A stretch of 64,000 nucleotides of DNA from Geotrypetes seraphini. Lineage: Eukaryota > Chordata > Amphibia > Gymnophiona > Dermophiidae. Below the pieces are notes generated by a model. That model was not told where the DNA came from. It did no database searches and was given only the letters and a program-made list of their open reading frames with translations. Shown one piece after another: positions 1 to 10,149 of this stretch (positions are counted from its first letter, which is position 1; each line of letters begins with the position of its first letter). The stretch covers positions 26,335,241 through 26,399,240 of the forward strand of contig NC_047094.1 in assembly GCF_902459505.1 (NCBI RefSeq). Reading direction: 5' to 3'. Position numbers and translations under genes: made by a program.

Positions 1-329
1 AGGCTGGCTGAGTAGGTCTCCGCAAGATCCACCTGTCAGCTAGGCAGTCACTGGAGCTGAACAGGAATACAAAATCCCGCTAAAAACTGCAAAAAATACT
101 TGGGGGGAAAAAAAAAAAAGAGTAAACAGATCAAAGTTGCTTCTACAGGCTCACTTGCACAAGAAATGACGACTGGAGGCAGCAGAAGGCAGGAATAAGG
201 AGGTGGTACTGAAAACCAATAATCAGTATCTCCTGCAACAAACTCATGGGAGCGGATGCAAGACCCTTGGTTCCGCAAACCATCCCTATTGCACTGGAAT
301 GTTTATTTTGTTTGATTCAAATTCCCTCT

Positions 330-690
330 AACATATAGCGCAACCTCCCTCCAATTTGATCTACCACCAGCAGCCTGTTTCCATCCCAGTTAAGGTGGAG
401 TCCATCCTTCCGGAATAAGCTCCCTTCTTTCCTAGGTTGCTCACTTCCTAACCAATCTAAATCGCTCATCCCTGCACCATCATTTCAACCACGCATTGAG
501 ACTTTTGAGCTCTTCCTGTGTCTTGGGTCCTGCGCATGGAACTAGGAGCATTTTTGAAAATGTTAGCCTGGAGGATCCGGATTTCAGCTTTCTACCTAAG
601 AGCCTAAATTTGGCTTCCAGAATCTCCCTCCCACATTTTCCTACATCATTGGTACCTATATGTAACAAGACAGGCAGCTCCTCCCCAGCA
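330..690 (-). mobile_element. SGNH/GDSL-esterase-like repeat fragment
   Basis: Minus-strand reading gives MLHIGTNDVGK (the GTND block of SGNH hydrolases) and, in another frame about 250 bp on, FRKDGLHLNWDG (the Asp-x-x-His block). Such esterase domains occur in ORF1 of CR1-type LINEs. This copy is broken and has no neighbouring reverse transcriptase, so its assignment to CR1 is tentative. Confidence 0.45.
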
Positions 691-844
691 TTATTTAAAA
701 TCCTATCTAAGTGATGCCTACCACCTTCACAGCAGCATCTGGTATGGGAAAGATTAGTAGAGCATCACACAGGTGTCTTAAGTAGCCTTGTGGATGGTCT
801 AATAAGCCAAAGAGAGGAGAACCTAGGTCTATAAGAAACTCTAA

Positions 845-1000
845 CCACTACATTTATGATGAAAAGTGTGAGTCCACCAAAATCCTGCTCTATTTCCATA
901 TAGGTGCAACCTACAGCTATAAGGGCTATTAGGGTGGTAGACAGGTGGGTATAGAAGATTTTGAGAGATTTTTTGAAGGATCACTATATATTATAAGGAG
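845..1000. repeat. Interspersed repeat shared with 37955-38510
   Basis: The text from ctacatttatgatg to agacaggtgggtata is close to the block near 38000-38100. This looks like a fragment of the same non-autonomous element. Confidence 0.5.
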
Positions 1001-1007
1001 GGTTATG

Positions 1008-1056
1008 GTATATATATATATATATATATATACACAGTATATATATATATACACAG
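1008..1056. repeat. (TA)n microsatellite
   Basis: Two runs of TA dinucleotides are separated by cacag interruptions. Confidence 0.9.
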
Positions 1057-1129
1057 TTAATTCAGTTAGGTCATAGTTACAAATACATAGTTACAAGTTC
1101 AAGTAGGTTATAATTGGCTTATCATGTCC

Positions 1130-1600
1130 CAGGAGCTACATTAGACAGCTTAGAAATGGTCTTTTACAATTACCATTTCAGTTACTTCAGGGTTGGCTCC
1201 CTGTCTTGGTACAGAAATGCTTTTAAAGGTTTTCTGAACCTGAGATAGTGCTCACAAGATCATAGTGTAAGTGCTACTTGGTTCCAGCATTTTGCTAATT
1301 GATATTGGATGGATAAAGTAATTTACCTGGTAGACTTTATATTGTTCCATGCTAGGAATTTTAAGTGGATAATATTTTTGATGGAATATCTGTTGGAGGC
1401 AACCTGGAGTAGGGTGACCAACACTGTTAGGTAGTCAGGGGCATTGCCTGTCAGGATCTTAAAGGTAGTGATGCTTAATTTAAACTTGATCTTTGCAGTT
1501 ATGTAGTTGACTATAGGTGCTCTGAGTTCCATAATCTGTACAAGTCTTACTGCTGCATTTTGAACTAGCAAATGTTTTAGAACAAAGAACTAGTGTTACA
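1130..1600 (-). mobile_element. LINE reverse-transcriptase tail fragment
   Basis: Minus-strand translation MLVQNAAVRLVQIMELRAPI with APDYLTVLV resembles the C-terminal end of L2/CR1-clade reverse transcriptases (VQNAAARL...APDYL). It is old and broken. Confidence 0.5.
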
Positions 1601-2199
1601 TTACAATAGTCTAGTCAAGAAAGGATTAAGAATTACACTAAAATTCAGAAAGCCTCTGTGTCAAAGTACAGTACAGTATTTTCTAATGAATCTTAGCTTT
1701 CTCATCACAAGGAAAGATTGTTTTATTATTGATTGATAACCACCTAACCATGAAGAGCTATGCACAATTTATCCTCCTAAGATTCAGCATTGTAGTTCTA
1801 ATGGTGGGTCGTCTACTGTAATCCTTGGAATGTAACATGGGTCAGGTGAGGGTCCTAGCCAAAGAAATTTGGTTTTGCTCTTATTTAGTTTGAGGTATTG
1901 GGTTGAGGTCCAGTTTTCTATGAACTGAACTGGGTGTATATTACATTTTGGCATTTATGTCATTCAGTTAGTAAGCAAAATATGATCCGGATTCAGCTCT
2001 TTACTCAGAGGTAATGCTTTGCTCAAAGGTCAACGGCACTAGGTTTACACGGTAAGCAAATTTTCTAAACGATTGGGGGGGGGGTGCTAAGGCCAACAGG
2101 AATTCACTCACCTTGAGCACACAGTCAAGGGACTCGTTCAATACTGGGAGGTGGCTCCTATAGCATAGCTTTAATTAGTCTTATTGGGTTAACTTCCTG

Positions 2200-2870
2200 C
2201 TAGCAGCGCCACTCCTTCTGTCCCTGCCGGGTTTGTTTAGCAGCCGCCGCCCCCACCCCAACTTTCCCCGGGAAGAGGGGGGAACACACAGCTCAAGAGG
2301 CAGATCCCTCCAATCCCATGCCCGGGCACACGTTTGCAGCAACCCCTGCAAAAGCTCCTAAGTTTACTTGATCCTGCCCGCCTTTAATCATCCCGGAGAG
2401 ATCAAACTGGCCGTAGGGAGGCGCAGCATCGGTCTGCAGAAGCTGATGCAACCCCATGCCATGGGCACACGTGGAAGCTGGGCATGGACTCCGGCCTGCC
2501 CCCCCCCCCAACCGGGCAGAGCGGACTCCGGAACTGCTTACCGGCGTCGTAGCCTCCCACCCGGACTAGGGAAACCGCAATGAAATGCCAGAAGACTCCG
2601 CCCGCCCACGATAGGCAGGACCCAAAGTCAAAGCCTCCTTAGAAAGGACGCCGGTCGCCGCTGCGCCGGTGACAACCACTGAGCTCCGGGCAGCTCCGAG
2701 CTCCCGAGCGCCTCTCAGGCGGCAGCCATGTTGCTCCACGCATGGACACGTGGGAATGGCTCCTCTTACCCACAATTCCCTGCGAGGGAGCCGGAGATTG
2801 GGGAGGGGGGGGTGTGGTGCGAGCCAGGGTTCCCACGCCAGGCGGCGCTGCAGTAAAAGCTGAACCTATA
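2200..2870 (-). promoter_or_regulatory. CpG-rich promoter-like island, probably of POLR3E
   Basis: This is a GC- and CpG-rich block in otherwise AT-rich DNA. Motifs seen are ACCCACAATTCCCTGCG at 2768-2784, which resembles the ZNF143 element; a CACGTG E-box at 2747-2752; and a YY1-like GCAGCCATGTTG at 2722-2733, usually placed just past the start site. Orientation and the donor at 2541 point to minus-strand transcription. In human gene order as I recall it, POLR3E follows EEF2K on the same strand with tRNA-Leu-AAG just upstream of its promoter. That naming is inference, because no POLR3E coding exon is present. Confidence 0.6.
2542..2740 (-). other. Candidate non-coding first exon (POLR3E?)
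   Basis: On the minus strand, sequence after the YY1-like element runs to a good splice donor, GCCG|GTAAGC (GT at 2541-2540). A second donor-like site, CAAG|GTGAGT at 2111, could end an alternative first exon. No conserved protein is encoded, which fits an untranslated leader. Start and identity are uncertain. Confidence 0.35.
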
Positions 2871-2879
2871 AAAGAATTT

Positions 2880-2888
2880 AAAAAAAAA
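2880..2888 (-). terminator. RNA polymerase III terminator of tRNA-Leu
   Basis: A run of nine T on the minus strand begins 8 nt past the mature 3' end of the tRNA gene, a standard Pol III stop. Confidence 0.85.
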
Positions 2889-2896
2889 GGATAGTC

Positions 2897-2978
2897 TGGC
2901 AGCGGTGGGATTCGAACCCACGCCCCCGAAGAGACTGGAGCCTTAATCCAGCGCCTTAGACCGCTCGGCCACGCTACC
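2897..2978 (-). tRNA. tRNA-Leu (anticodon AAG)
   Basis: This 82-nt gene on the minus strand begins GGTAGCGTGGCCGAGCGG and ends CCCACCGCTGCCA. The acceptor arms GGTAGCG/CGCTGCC pair over 7 bp, with discriminator A. The anticodon stem CTGGA/TCCAG encloses a loop with AAG. The long variable arm is that of a leucine tRNA. The A box (TGGCCGAGCGG) and B box (GGTTCGAATCC) are perfect, and there is no intron. A T9 run follows 8 bases after the 3' end. By memory it matches the human tRNA-Leu-AAG sequence almost base for base. Confidence 0.97.
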
Positions 2979-2989
2979 TTCTTGGGGAA

Positions 2990-3650
2990 CAGCTTTGCTG
3001 ATTTTAGTGTAAACAACTGCAAAGTCTGTTAACATACACTGGAAATGTGTAAGCAGAGATATGTAAGAAACGTTTTGCTGCAAAACAGAATGAGAAAAGG
3101 CAATGTACGTTCTCAAGGGCACGATGTTGAACTATAAAAAAGAAGGAAATTACACGAAAGGCAAACCATTTTTGTTTCAGATCCCAACATCTATTTTTCA
3201 GCTGAGAATTGTACTTAAGTAATTAGATATGCATGTCCAAGTGAAAAAAAAATACACCTACCTGCACAGGACAGACACAGCAGCTACAGTCAAATACATA
3301 AAACAAAAAAGTTGAAATAAATTTAAAAATAAAGGACATTTTTTAATACATGACCTGACACTCCTCTGTTCCCTCATAATGCAAATTTTTAGGCGTTTCT
3401 ACGCAGAACTCTTGTGTGAGCAGTTAGAAACTGTGGGGTGAAAACAGGACAAAAATCTTGAAAACGATTTCTTTAAAATATTTATATTTCTACACAAGCT
3501 TAAAAATTCTTGACATACATAATTATGAATACAAAACAGAACAAAATACCAAATAAAAAAACAACGATCATAAAAAAAATTCCTCAATCTTCCAAAAGAA
3601 ACTCCTTCATGAGAGTCGTACTTCATAAATGTCTCCTTTCTTAGTCTATC
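2990..3650. other. AT-rich spacer with no recognisable gene
   Basis: Beyond the tRNA I see only AT-rich unique-looking sequence with A-runs and no conserved open frame. Confidence 0.5.
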
Positions 3651-3654
3651 TTAA

Positions 3655-3823
3655 GGGTTCCTTCTACTAAGGTGCGCTAGCATTTTTAGCGCACGCACAA
3701 AATTACTGCGCACTAAACCGCGTGGTACGCTTCTAGAATAACACCAGCTCAATGCAGGCTTTAAGGTCTAGCGTGCGCTATTCCACACGTTAAGGCCCTA
3801 ACGCACCTTTGTAAAAGGAGCCC
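3655..3823. repeat. Short inverted-terminal MITE (GGCTCCTTTTAC family)
   Basis: It begins gggttccttctactaaggtg and ends with its inverse, cacctttgtaaaaggagccc, and the interior is rich in GCGC. Relatives are at 9133-9252, 11829-11965, 22544-22719, 27415-27478, 27490-27625 and 62471-62630. Confidence 0.65.
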
Positions 3824-3829
3824 AAAATG

Positions 3830-5650
3830 CCTGCTTAAATAACTTTGGGTTCTTTTACAAAGCTTGAACCCGCTGAAACAGGAAGTTTGGAGGTGATGGG
3901 ATGCAGCAGGCCTTGAAGTGCTCAGTGACAATGCAGGTTCCAGTGCCACCCCCAGAACTGTGCCTCCGTAGGCAGGCATTTAGTTTATCTGCTGGGAGGG
4001 CTGGCCCTGACTATCAGTAAATAAATTTTAATTTGCCACACATTACATGAGATTTATATTAGACTATGTAGCCAGACTCTCACTGACGACGGTGATGGAG
4101 AAAAGCAGGAAAAAAAATACTGCAAAACTGTACACCAGCATGAAGCTAATGGGTCCTAGCGGCTAGAGGAAAAGCTCAACACAATCTGAAGTCAAAAGAC
4201 AACAAGGTGAGAGTATTAAGAAAGCATTTTAAGTAAAAACTCTGCCCTAATATTGAGTGGCACTTAACCCAGGCAGGTGAGAATGCTATCCAAATAAATG
4301 CTGCTCATCAGGGACATATCTGAATTTTCATTATCACTATCCAGGTAGTGCCCAGGTGGGCCCAGGGGCAAAGCTGGAAGTTACCTGGGTACTACTGATT
4401 ATTCTGCACAAAATAGACCTTGGACTTCGGCTGTCCTAATTTACCTGCCTAGTTATCCGGGTACCAAAAGGCAATTTCCAGCAGCCACCATCCATAGTTA
4501 TTCCAGCAGAATAACTATGGATATTCATCTAGTTATGCTCTGGCTATTAAAATATCACTCTTCTTTAGTCCCTCTAGTTAGTAATGGGCTTATTTCATGT
4601 TCAGAGATATGAGCTAGGGATTCACTTGCTGTCCTCCTCAGGTTACCTCTATCTCTACCAAGCATGCCCCCCACAGGATTTTAATCCTTTCATATTAACC
4701 ATCAGGGATGAGGCCTAGCTATTTTTTTCTCTACACCTTTACATTGAACTATTCCATCAACTCACTCTATGGCAACCCTCTCACCTTTCCTTCCCAACCA
4801 CAAAATGTTATTTCTCCCCCCCCCCCCCAATTTAATTTCAATATTCAGTAAAGGACATGTTGAAAAACCTTACCCACCCCTTTATAGATTGATTCTAAGG
4901 AAGATTTGTAAGGGGGGGAAACAATAAAATAAAAATTATTTTGGAGTAATAGAAGTAAAAAGATATCCCATAATGCTGAAAAGTTTGACTCAATGATCAA
5001 AGATATACATGAGATAGGATCGGTGAGAGAAGGAAGCCTTGTGGCACACCATACCACAAAATAAGTGGCAAGAGATGCCATACTACTTTCATCTCCTGAT
5101 ATTTAAAAAACAAAAACCCAACACATCAACTGAGAACCTAGCCACCAAGATCCATTGAACTTAATTCTGCAAACAGGTTATGGTAGTTCACCAGATCCAA
5201 TTGCATCACAAAACCCTTCTGTCCTTTGACCAAGCTTGTTGAGTGAACTGCTCTCTTTATCGGTTAGCTGAATTGGTCACATCAGATTCAGCAGTGTGGC
5301 TGTGCTGGGCTCAGAAAACTTCTACTCTTTATAGGAAGGAAGACAGGTTTTTTTTTATATGCCAACCCCTTTCATAGTTCCCTCCAGTTTGGAAAGGGGA
5401 TTCCTTCTGCCCAGTGTCCATTGCATCCTGTTGTAAGCTGGGTTCGGTTTAGAACCAGAGACTCTAGACTGTCCCTCTTGATGGACAAAGACCACACACT
5501 TCTGAGACTCCTATTATATCAAAAATTTAAAAACCCCAAATCAACTATACCAAGAACATAGTTACTTGAGACCAGCTAAGCAAGTCACATAAGTTATGCT
5601 GGGTAAGAGCAAAGGTCAATTGAACCCAGCAATTCCAGTCCAGGGCACTA
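3830..5650. other. Diffuse old repeats, no gene
   Basis: No coding signal was found. Around 4290-4560 there are repeated ATCCAG/ATCCGG-type blocks like those at 14590-14810, probably remnants of one non-autonomous element. The rest is unassigned. Confidence 0.35.
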
Positions 5651-5654
5651 GATA

Positions 5655-5805
5655 GCAGATCCATTTCTCATAAGTCCATCTGGCCTATAACTGTTTAAGG
5701 ACTTTTCCTCTAAGAATTTGCTCAAACTCTTTTGAAATCTAGCTATACTAGATGCCTTCACCACATCCTCTGACAACAAATTCCAAAATATAAGAACAAC
5801 CATAG
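5655..5805 (-). mobile_element. CR1-like LINE 3'-region fragment
   Basis: Phrases such as tttaaggacttttcctctaa and accacatcctctgacaacaa match the block at 8215-8475. They represent the reverse complement of a CR1-type 3' region. Confidence 0.45.
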
Positions 5806-5812
5806 GGGGAAG

Positions 5813-5905
5813 AGTGTGGTGCAGTGGTCAAAGCTATGGCCTCAGCACCCTGAGGTTGTGAGTTCAAACCCACACTGCTTCCTGTGATTGTGATACAGTC
5901 AGTGG
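5813..5905 (+). mobile_element. tRNA-derived SINE, truncated
   Basis: It has an A-box-like gtgtggtgcagtgg and a B-box-like gagttcaaaccc, and it matches the longer copy at 38560-38790. It is cut short at its 3' side. Confidence 0.65.
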
Positions 5906-5968
5906 GAAATTATATTTGTGTTTATTTTGAAGGGGTCTATCACAATCACCAGTTTGTTTTAATGAAGC

Positions 5969-6275
5969 TCCTGCATCCCAGTCATTTCTTTGGATGATTC
6001 AGGCATCTTCAAGGTGATGAGTAGAAAAGTTGTAATGGAGAGCTATAGAAAATCCGACCGATGGGAACGGGCGGAAACTAAAGACTGGGGATTAGGGGGA
6101 AGCAGGGGGAAATGGGTAGGGCTTGGGCATGCCCAATGGGGCCCGGGCACTGCACGTGCTCAGAGAGAGAAAACAACAACAAAAAAATCTCTCTGAGCTA
6201 TTAGAGAGCTTATCCGCAAATTGGGAACAGTTGGGACAACACCCATATGTGGCTGACTCATCCTGCTTGTCCTAG
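5969..6275. mobile_element. 307-bp insertion flanked by 25-bp direct repeats
   Basis: The 25-bp sequence starting aatcaccagtttg and ending ttaatgaagc occurs at 5944-5968 and again at 6276-6300, with no mismatch seen. The insert ends cccatatgtgg...catcctgcttgtcc, which resembles the outer end of the DIRS terminal repeat at 34.95 kb. It may be a short element mobilised with a long target duplication. Confidence 0.5.
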
Positions 6276-6544
6276 AATCACCAGTTTGTTTTAATGAAGC
6301 AAAACATTTGGAAAAATTTATTATCCAGTGCAATTGGGACACACTTTAAAAAAAAACAAAAAAACAACTCAGTAAGGTTTCATAACCCAGGTCACAGTAT
6401 TTTGGAAAAACCCAAATAGTAGCAAAACCACTTATTCTGTTATATAGAAAAAAAACCCCAAAACTTTTGTCAGTCTGTTTTAAATATTTTCTAATCAGTA
6501 TTGATAGGTTGGTTCTAAATAAGTAAACATACCTTTTCTTCTGC

Positions 6545-6860
6545 ACTCATAAATTTTAAACCATCCTTGCTCATGCTGAAGAGCCCTAACCTATTTAGCC
6601 TTTCTTCACAAAAAAGACCTTCCATCTCCTTTTTCTGTTTTTAGCATCCTTCCCTGTATCTTTTTTCAGATGAGATAATAAGATTGCACACCATGGTGGT
6701 GGTGGTGGTGGTGGAGATTCATAAGAACATCCATATTGAGTCAGACCAATGGTCCATCTAGCCCAGAATCCTGTTTCCAACAGTGGCCAATCCAGATCCC
6801 AGTGTCTGGCAGAAATCCATATCGTAGCAACATTCTGGAATATCATATAGTAGCAAAATT
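6545..6860 (-). mobile_element. CR1-like LINE 3' end
   Basis: On the minus strand the sequence carries the typical 3' end of the CR1 copies at 47 and 52 kb (tagatggaccattggtctga...). At 6560-6600 it also carries the more internal phrase ctgaagagccctaacctatt. A (GGT)n run lies at 6694-6715. Confidence 0.55.
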
Positions 6861-7019
6861 CCATGCTACCGAACAAAGGGCAAGCAGTAAAGGTCACCCA
6901 AAATTAGACACCAGGATGAGGCACAGTACGGTAAGTATGAATTCTATAAAGACAGCTGTGCATGGAACTATCTTTATAAAATGCATACTAAGCTAGTAAT
7001 TTCATATGTAACTTTGGGT

Positions 7020-7210
7020 GCAAGTTTCAAGTTTAATAAATTCTTTGATTAGATCGCAAAATCTCAATTCAATGCGATTTACATCAGATAAAAATATAAA
7101 ATAATAAAATCCACAAATATCACACATACTGCTAATTAACATTAAAACATTAAGGAAGAGGGTATCTTAAATTACAATATTAAAAAAATAAAACCAAAAA
7201 TAAAATCGGG
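7020..7210 (-). mobile_element. LINE 3'-end fragment
   Basis: On the minus strand this is a LINE-like tail ending aatttattaaacttgaaact. No coding part is left. Confidence 0.35.
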
Positions 7211-7293
7211 TATAGGTTTAGAACACACAGGATGGGAGACAAATACCCTCACCAAGTTAGGTATATAGATGCAAGTACTGTATTCTATAACTA

Positions 7294-7889
7294 CTAGTCT
7301 TTAAGCCCGTTACATTAACGGGTGCTAGATACTCCTCTTCCTGTATAAAGTTGGGTTGTTGTTGTTTTTTTTCATTTTAGGCTTCCTCCCCCTCCCTTTC
7401 CCGTCCCACCTTTCGCTTTTTCAACCCCCTTGCATTTCCCTTTGCACGGTCTCCCTCGTGCTGTGATCTTGCTTCATCCGATCCTTCTCCTGCGCGGGCC
7501 ACCGGAGCAGAGAGGATGGGGCGGAGGGGGCTGCTGGCCGGGGCCGACGGAGAGGAGCTAGGTGGCTGGAGGAGTAGCAGCAGCCGCTGCCGGTCACAGC
7601 CTCCGTCCAGCCTTCGCCTACCTGGATTTGCTTTTTTTTCTTATAGTTTTCTTCACCGTTTCTTGCATTGCATCGGGAAGGTGGAGAGCGGCCTGCAAGG
7701 TTCGCTACAGTGGCTGGCGAACCTCAGCAGGCCACTTTGAAGAGGACCGGCAGCGGGAGGGAGGAGTCGCTGGCACACTCGCCTCCAGCTAGCGCAGGCG
7801 CCGTGAGGACTGGCACAGCACACCTCACGCCACCAAGACTCACGGACTTTCGACAGTGCATGCGCGCTCTAGGGTTTTATTATTATAGA
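7294..7889 (-). mobile_element. Non-autonomous Helitron
   Basis: Read on the minus strand, the element starts TCTATAATAATAAAA after an A (7890). It ends with a perfect 7-bp hairpin, CCCGTTA-atg-TAACGGG, followed by eight bases, then CTAG, with T next (7293). TC start, hairpin, CTRR end and insertion between A and T are the Helitron hallmarks. The start resembles vertebrate Helibat-type elements. The 596-bp body is GC-rich and has no helicase. Confidence 0.72.
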
Positions 7890-8214
7890 TACAACTAAAG
7901 TCTGGGAACACCCCTGACAAGCCCCTCCCCTGGCCACGCCCCCCTTTACAGAATGCAAGATAAATTAGGTGTGTAGGTTATAGAATAGAGGTATAGGTCA
8001 AATCCACATATGAGGTCTGACAATTAATGAACTTGCCTCCGTGCGCTTACATTGGCAGCACTGTTCAAACAACTCAGTAAGAGCTGTAACTTTGGGGTGG
8101 ATCCTTGCGGAATTCCCACCAACCCCATTCCTGTATAGCTGTCTAGTTCAAATCCTGCTTCTCCCATTGACATAGAGGGAAGAGGAACTGGAAAGGGGTT
8201 GAGATGCAATTTAA

Positions 8215-8475
8215 AAGGACGTAAGAACTACCATATCAGGTTCCAAAGGTCCATGAAGCTCAATATGCTGTTTCCAGCAGTGGCTAATTCAGGTCACAAG
8301 TACATGGCAGGATCAATTCCATGTGCTCAAAGTAATAAGCAGTGGCTTTCTCCAAGTCTGTCTGGTTCATAATGGTTTATGGACTTTTCCCCCAGGAACT
8401 TGTCTAAACCTTTTTTATATAGCTGCTACACTGTTTTACCACATCCTCTGGTAATGCATCGTGCAATTATTATTA
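8215..8475 (-). mobile_element. CR1-like LINE 3'-region fragment
   Basis: Shared phrases are aggtccatgaagctcaatat, gtttccagcagtggct and ggacttttcccccaggaact. It belongs to the same family as 5655-5805 and 6545-6860. Confidence 0.5.
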
Positions 8476-8541
8476 TTATTTTTTTTTTTTACCAAATTTG
8501 AAAAACGTGCTGCTTAGCAACTTCAGGAGTATTCTCTAGGC

Positions 8542-9759
8542 CAGGGATGCCCAAACGGTCGATCATGATTGACCAGTAGATCGCAAAGGCAACGCGAGTC
8601 GATCGTGTTGCCTTTGCGATCTTGCTCTTCCTGCCTCCCCGAGCCAGGCCAGACGTGTACAAGCGCCGGACCCACAAGTCTTCGCCTCCAAAGTCAATTC
8701 TGACGTCAAAAAGGGAGTTCTGGGCCAGCCAATCGCTGCCTGGCTGGCCTGGATCTTTGAGTCAGAATTGACGTTGGAGGTGAAGGCTTGTACGCACCAG
8801 GCCTGGCTCGGGGAAGCAGGGAGAAATCAGTGTGGTGGCTTGGGGGGGGAGGCAGGGAGAACGAATTGGGGATGTGGAGAAATCGCTGCGATGGCTTGGG
8901 GGGGGGAACAGGGGTTGAAAGAAAGACAGGCAGGGGGACAGAAAGACAGAAACAAAGAGGGGGGCAGGGGAAGAGAGACAGAAAGAAAAGGGGAGGGGGC
9001 AGAAAGAAATAGAAGGAAGTACAACCAGAGACTCATGAAATCACCAGACAAAAAGGTAGGAAAAATGATTTAATTTTCAATTTAGTGATCAAAATGTATC
9101 CGTTTTGAGAACTTATATCTGCTGTCTATATTTTGCACTAAACCGTGATAATGGTTTTTAGCGCAGGGAGCCTATGAGCATCGGGAGCTGCGAGGGGTAT
9201 TCAGCACAGCTCCCTGCGTTAAAACCCTCTAGTGCAGTTTAGTAAAAAGGGACAGGGTATTTTTGTAAAGATTGATTATTGGTTTTAGCCCTTTGATTAT
9301 ACACATCCAGGATGGGTGGGAGAGGGAATATGCATTTATTATTTGATCACAATTTTGATCATTTGTATTATTCTTGATTGTCTTTTTGCTATATGAAAGG
9401 GTGGGTGGGTGGGGAGGGATATGTTTTTATTATATCAGTTAATGGAATTAAGTGCTGTTTATTTGTACATTGTTTGATAATATGTTACACTTGATTTTGG
9501 CTTTTAAAATGAATAAAGATATGGAAAAAAAGGGGAGGGGGTTTATTTGTCTATTTTTATATAATTGTTACTGAGGTGACATTGCATATTTTAAAGTCAT
9601 CTACCTTGACCTCTGAAAAAAACCCTGAATACAAATGATAATTAACATTTTCTCTGTGTACCTTGTGCTTTGTGTTTTTTAAAATTTTATTGTTGGTAGA
9701 TCATTTTGACTGTCATTTTAAAAGTAGCTTGCAAGCTAAAAAAGTATGGGTACCCCTGG
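8542..9759. mobile_element. Non-autonomous hAT transposon
   Basis: The ends are CAGGGATGCCCA and, inverted, CAGGGGTACCCA. The flanks are ctctaggc (8534-8541) and gtctaggc (9760-9767), an 8-bp target duplication with one mismatch, as for hAT elements. The interior has a purine-rich tract (8800-9010) and a younger MITE at 9133-9252. No transposase is present. Confidence 0.8.
9133..9252. repeat. MITE nested in the hAT element
   Basis: Inverted ends gcactaaaccg and cagtttagtaaaaagg flank a GC-rich palindromic centre containing cctatgagcatcgggagctg. It is of the same family as 62471-62630. Confidence 0.55.
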
Positions 9760-9767
9760 TCTAGGCT

Positions 9768-10149
9768 TTATACTTTTTGAAGAAGTGAACAGCTGATTCC
9801 TTTTTATGTTATCATTTGTAAACCTTAAATCATATTTTTATTCATAAAAATGATAGCTGTATGTCTACAGATTCATTATGCAACAATTTTTTTTTGTTCC
9901 TGGGTAATAAGTGTTCTTAATTGCCTATGCCACAGACACATAGAAAATGGCTATCATTCCCCTTAAACTTTGTTTTTGTGACCAGGATATTGATATTTTG
10001 AAACTTACCTTTTTGCAGAACATTCCAGATTGAGTCCAAGCTGAGTAAATTTAGGGGTCCTTTTGACATCTAGGCCGAAGCACTGGAACTTGGATGAAAT
10101 GTTAGATTAGAGAAAGCGTCACCAAGCTTTTCCCACCTTCTTCACCCAT
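9768..10149. other. AT-rich spacer without recognisable features
   Basis: I see no open frame, no terminal repeat and no similarity to other parts of the window. Confidence 0.4.

Noticed and set aside
2639-3022. 127-codon minus-strand open frame including KKVAWPSGLRRWIKAP
   Set aside because: It runs straight through the tRNA-Leu gene; the apparent protein is a translation of the tRNA sequence.
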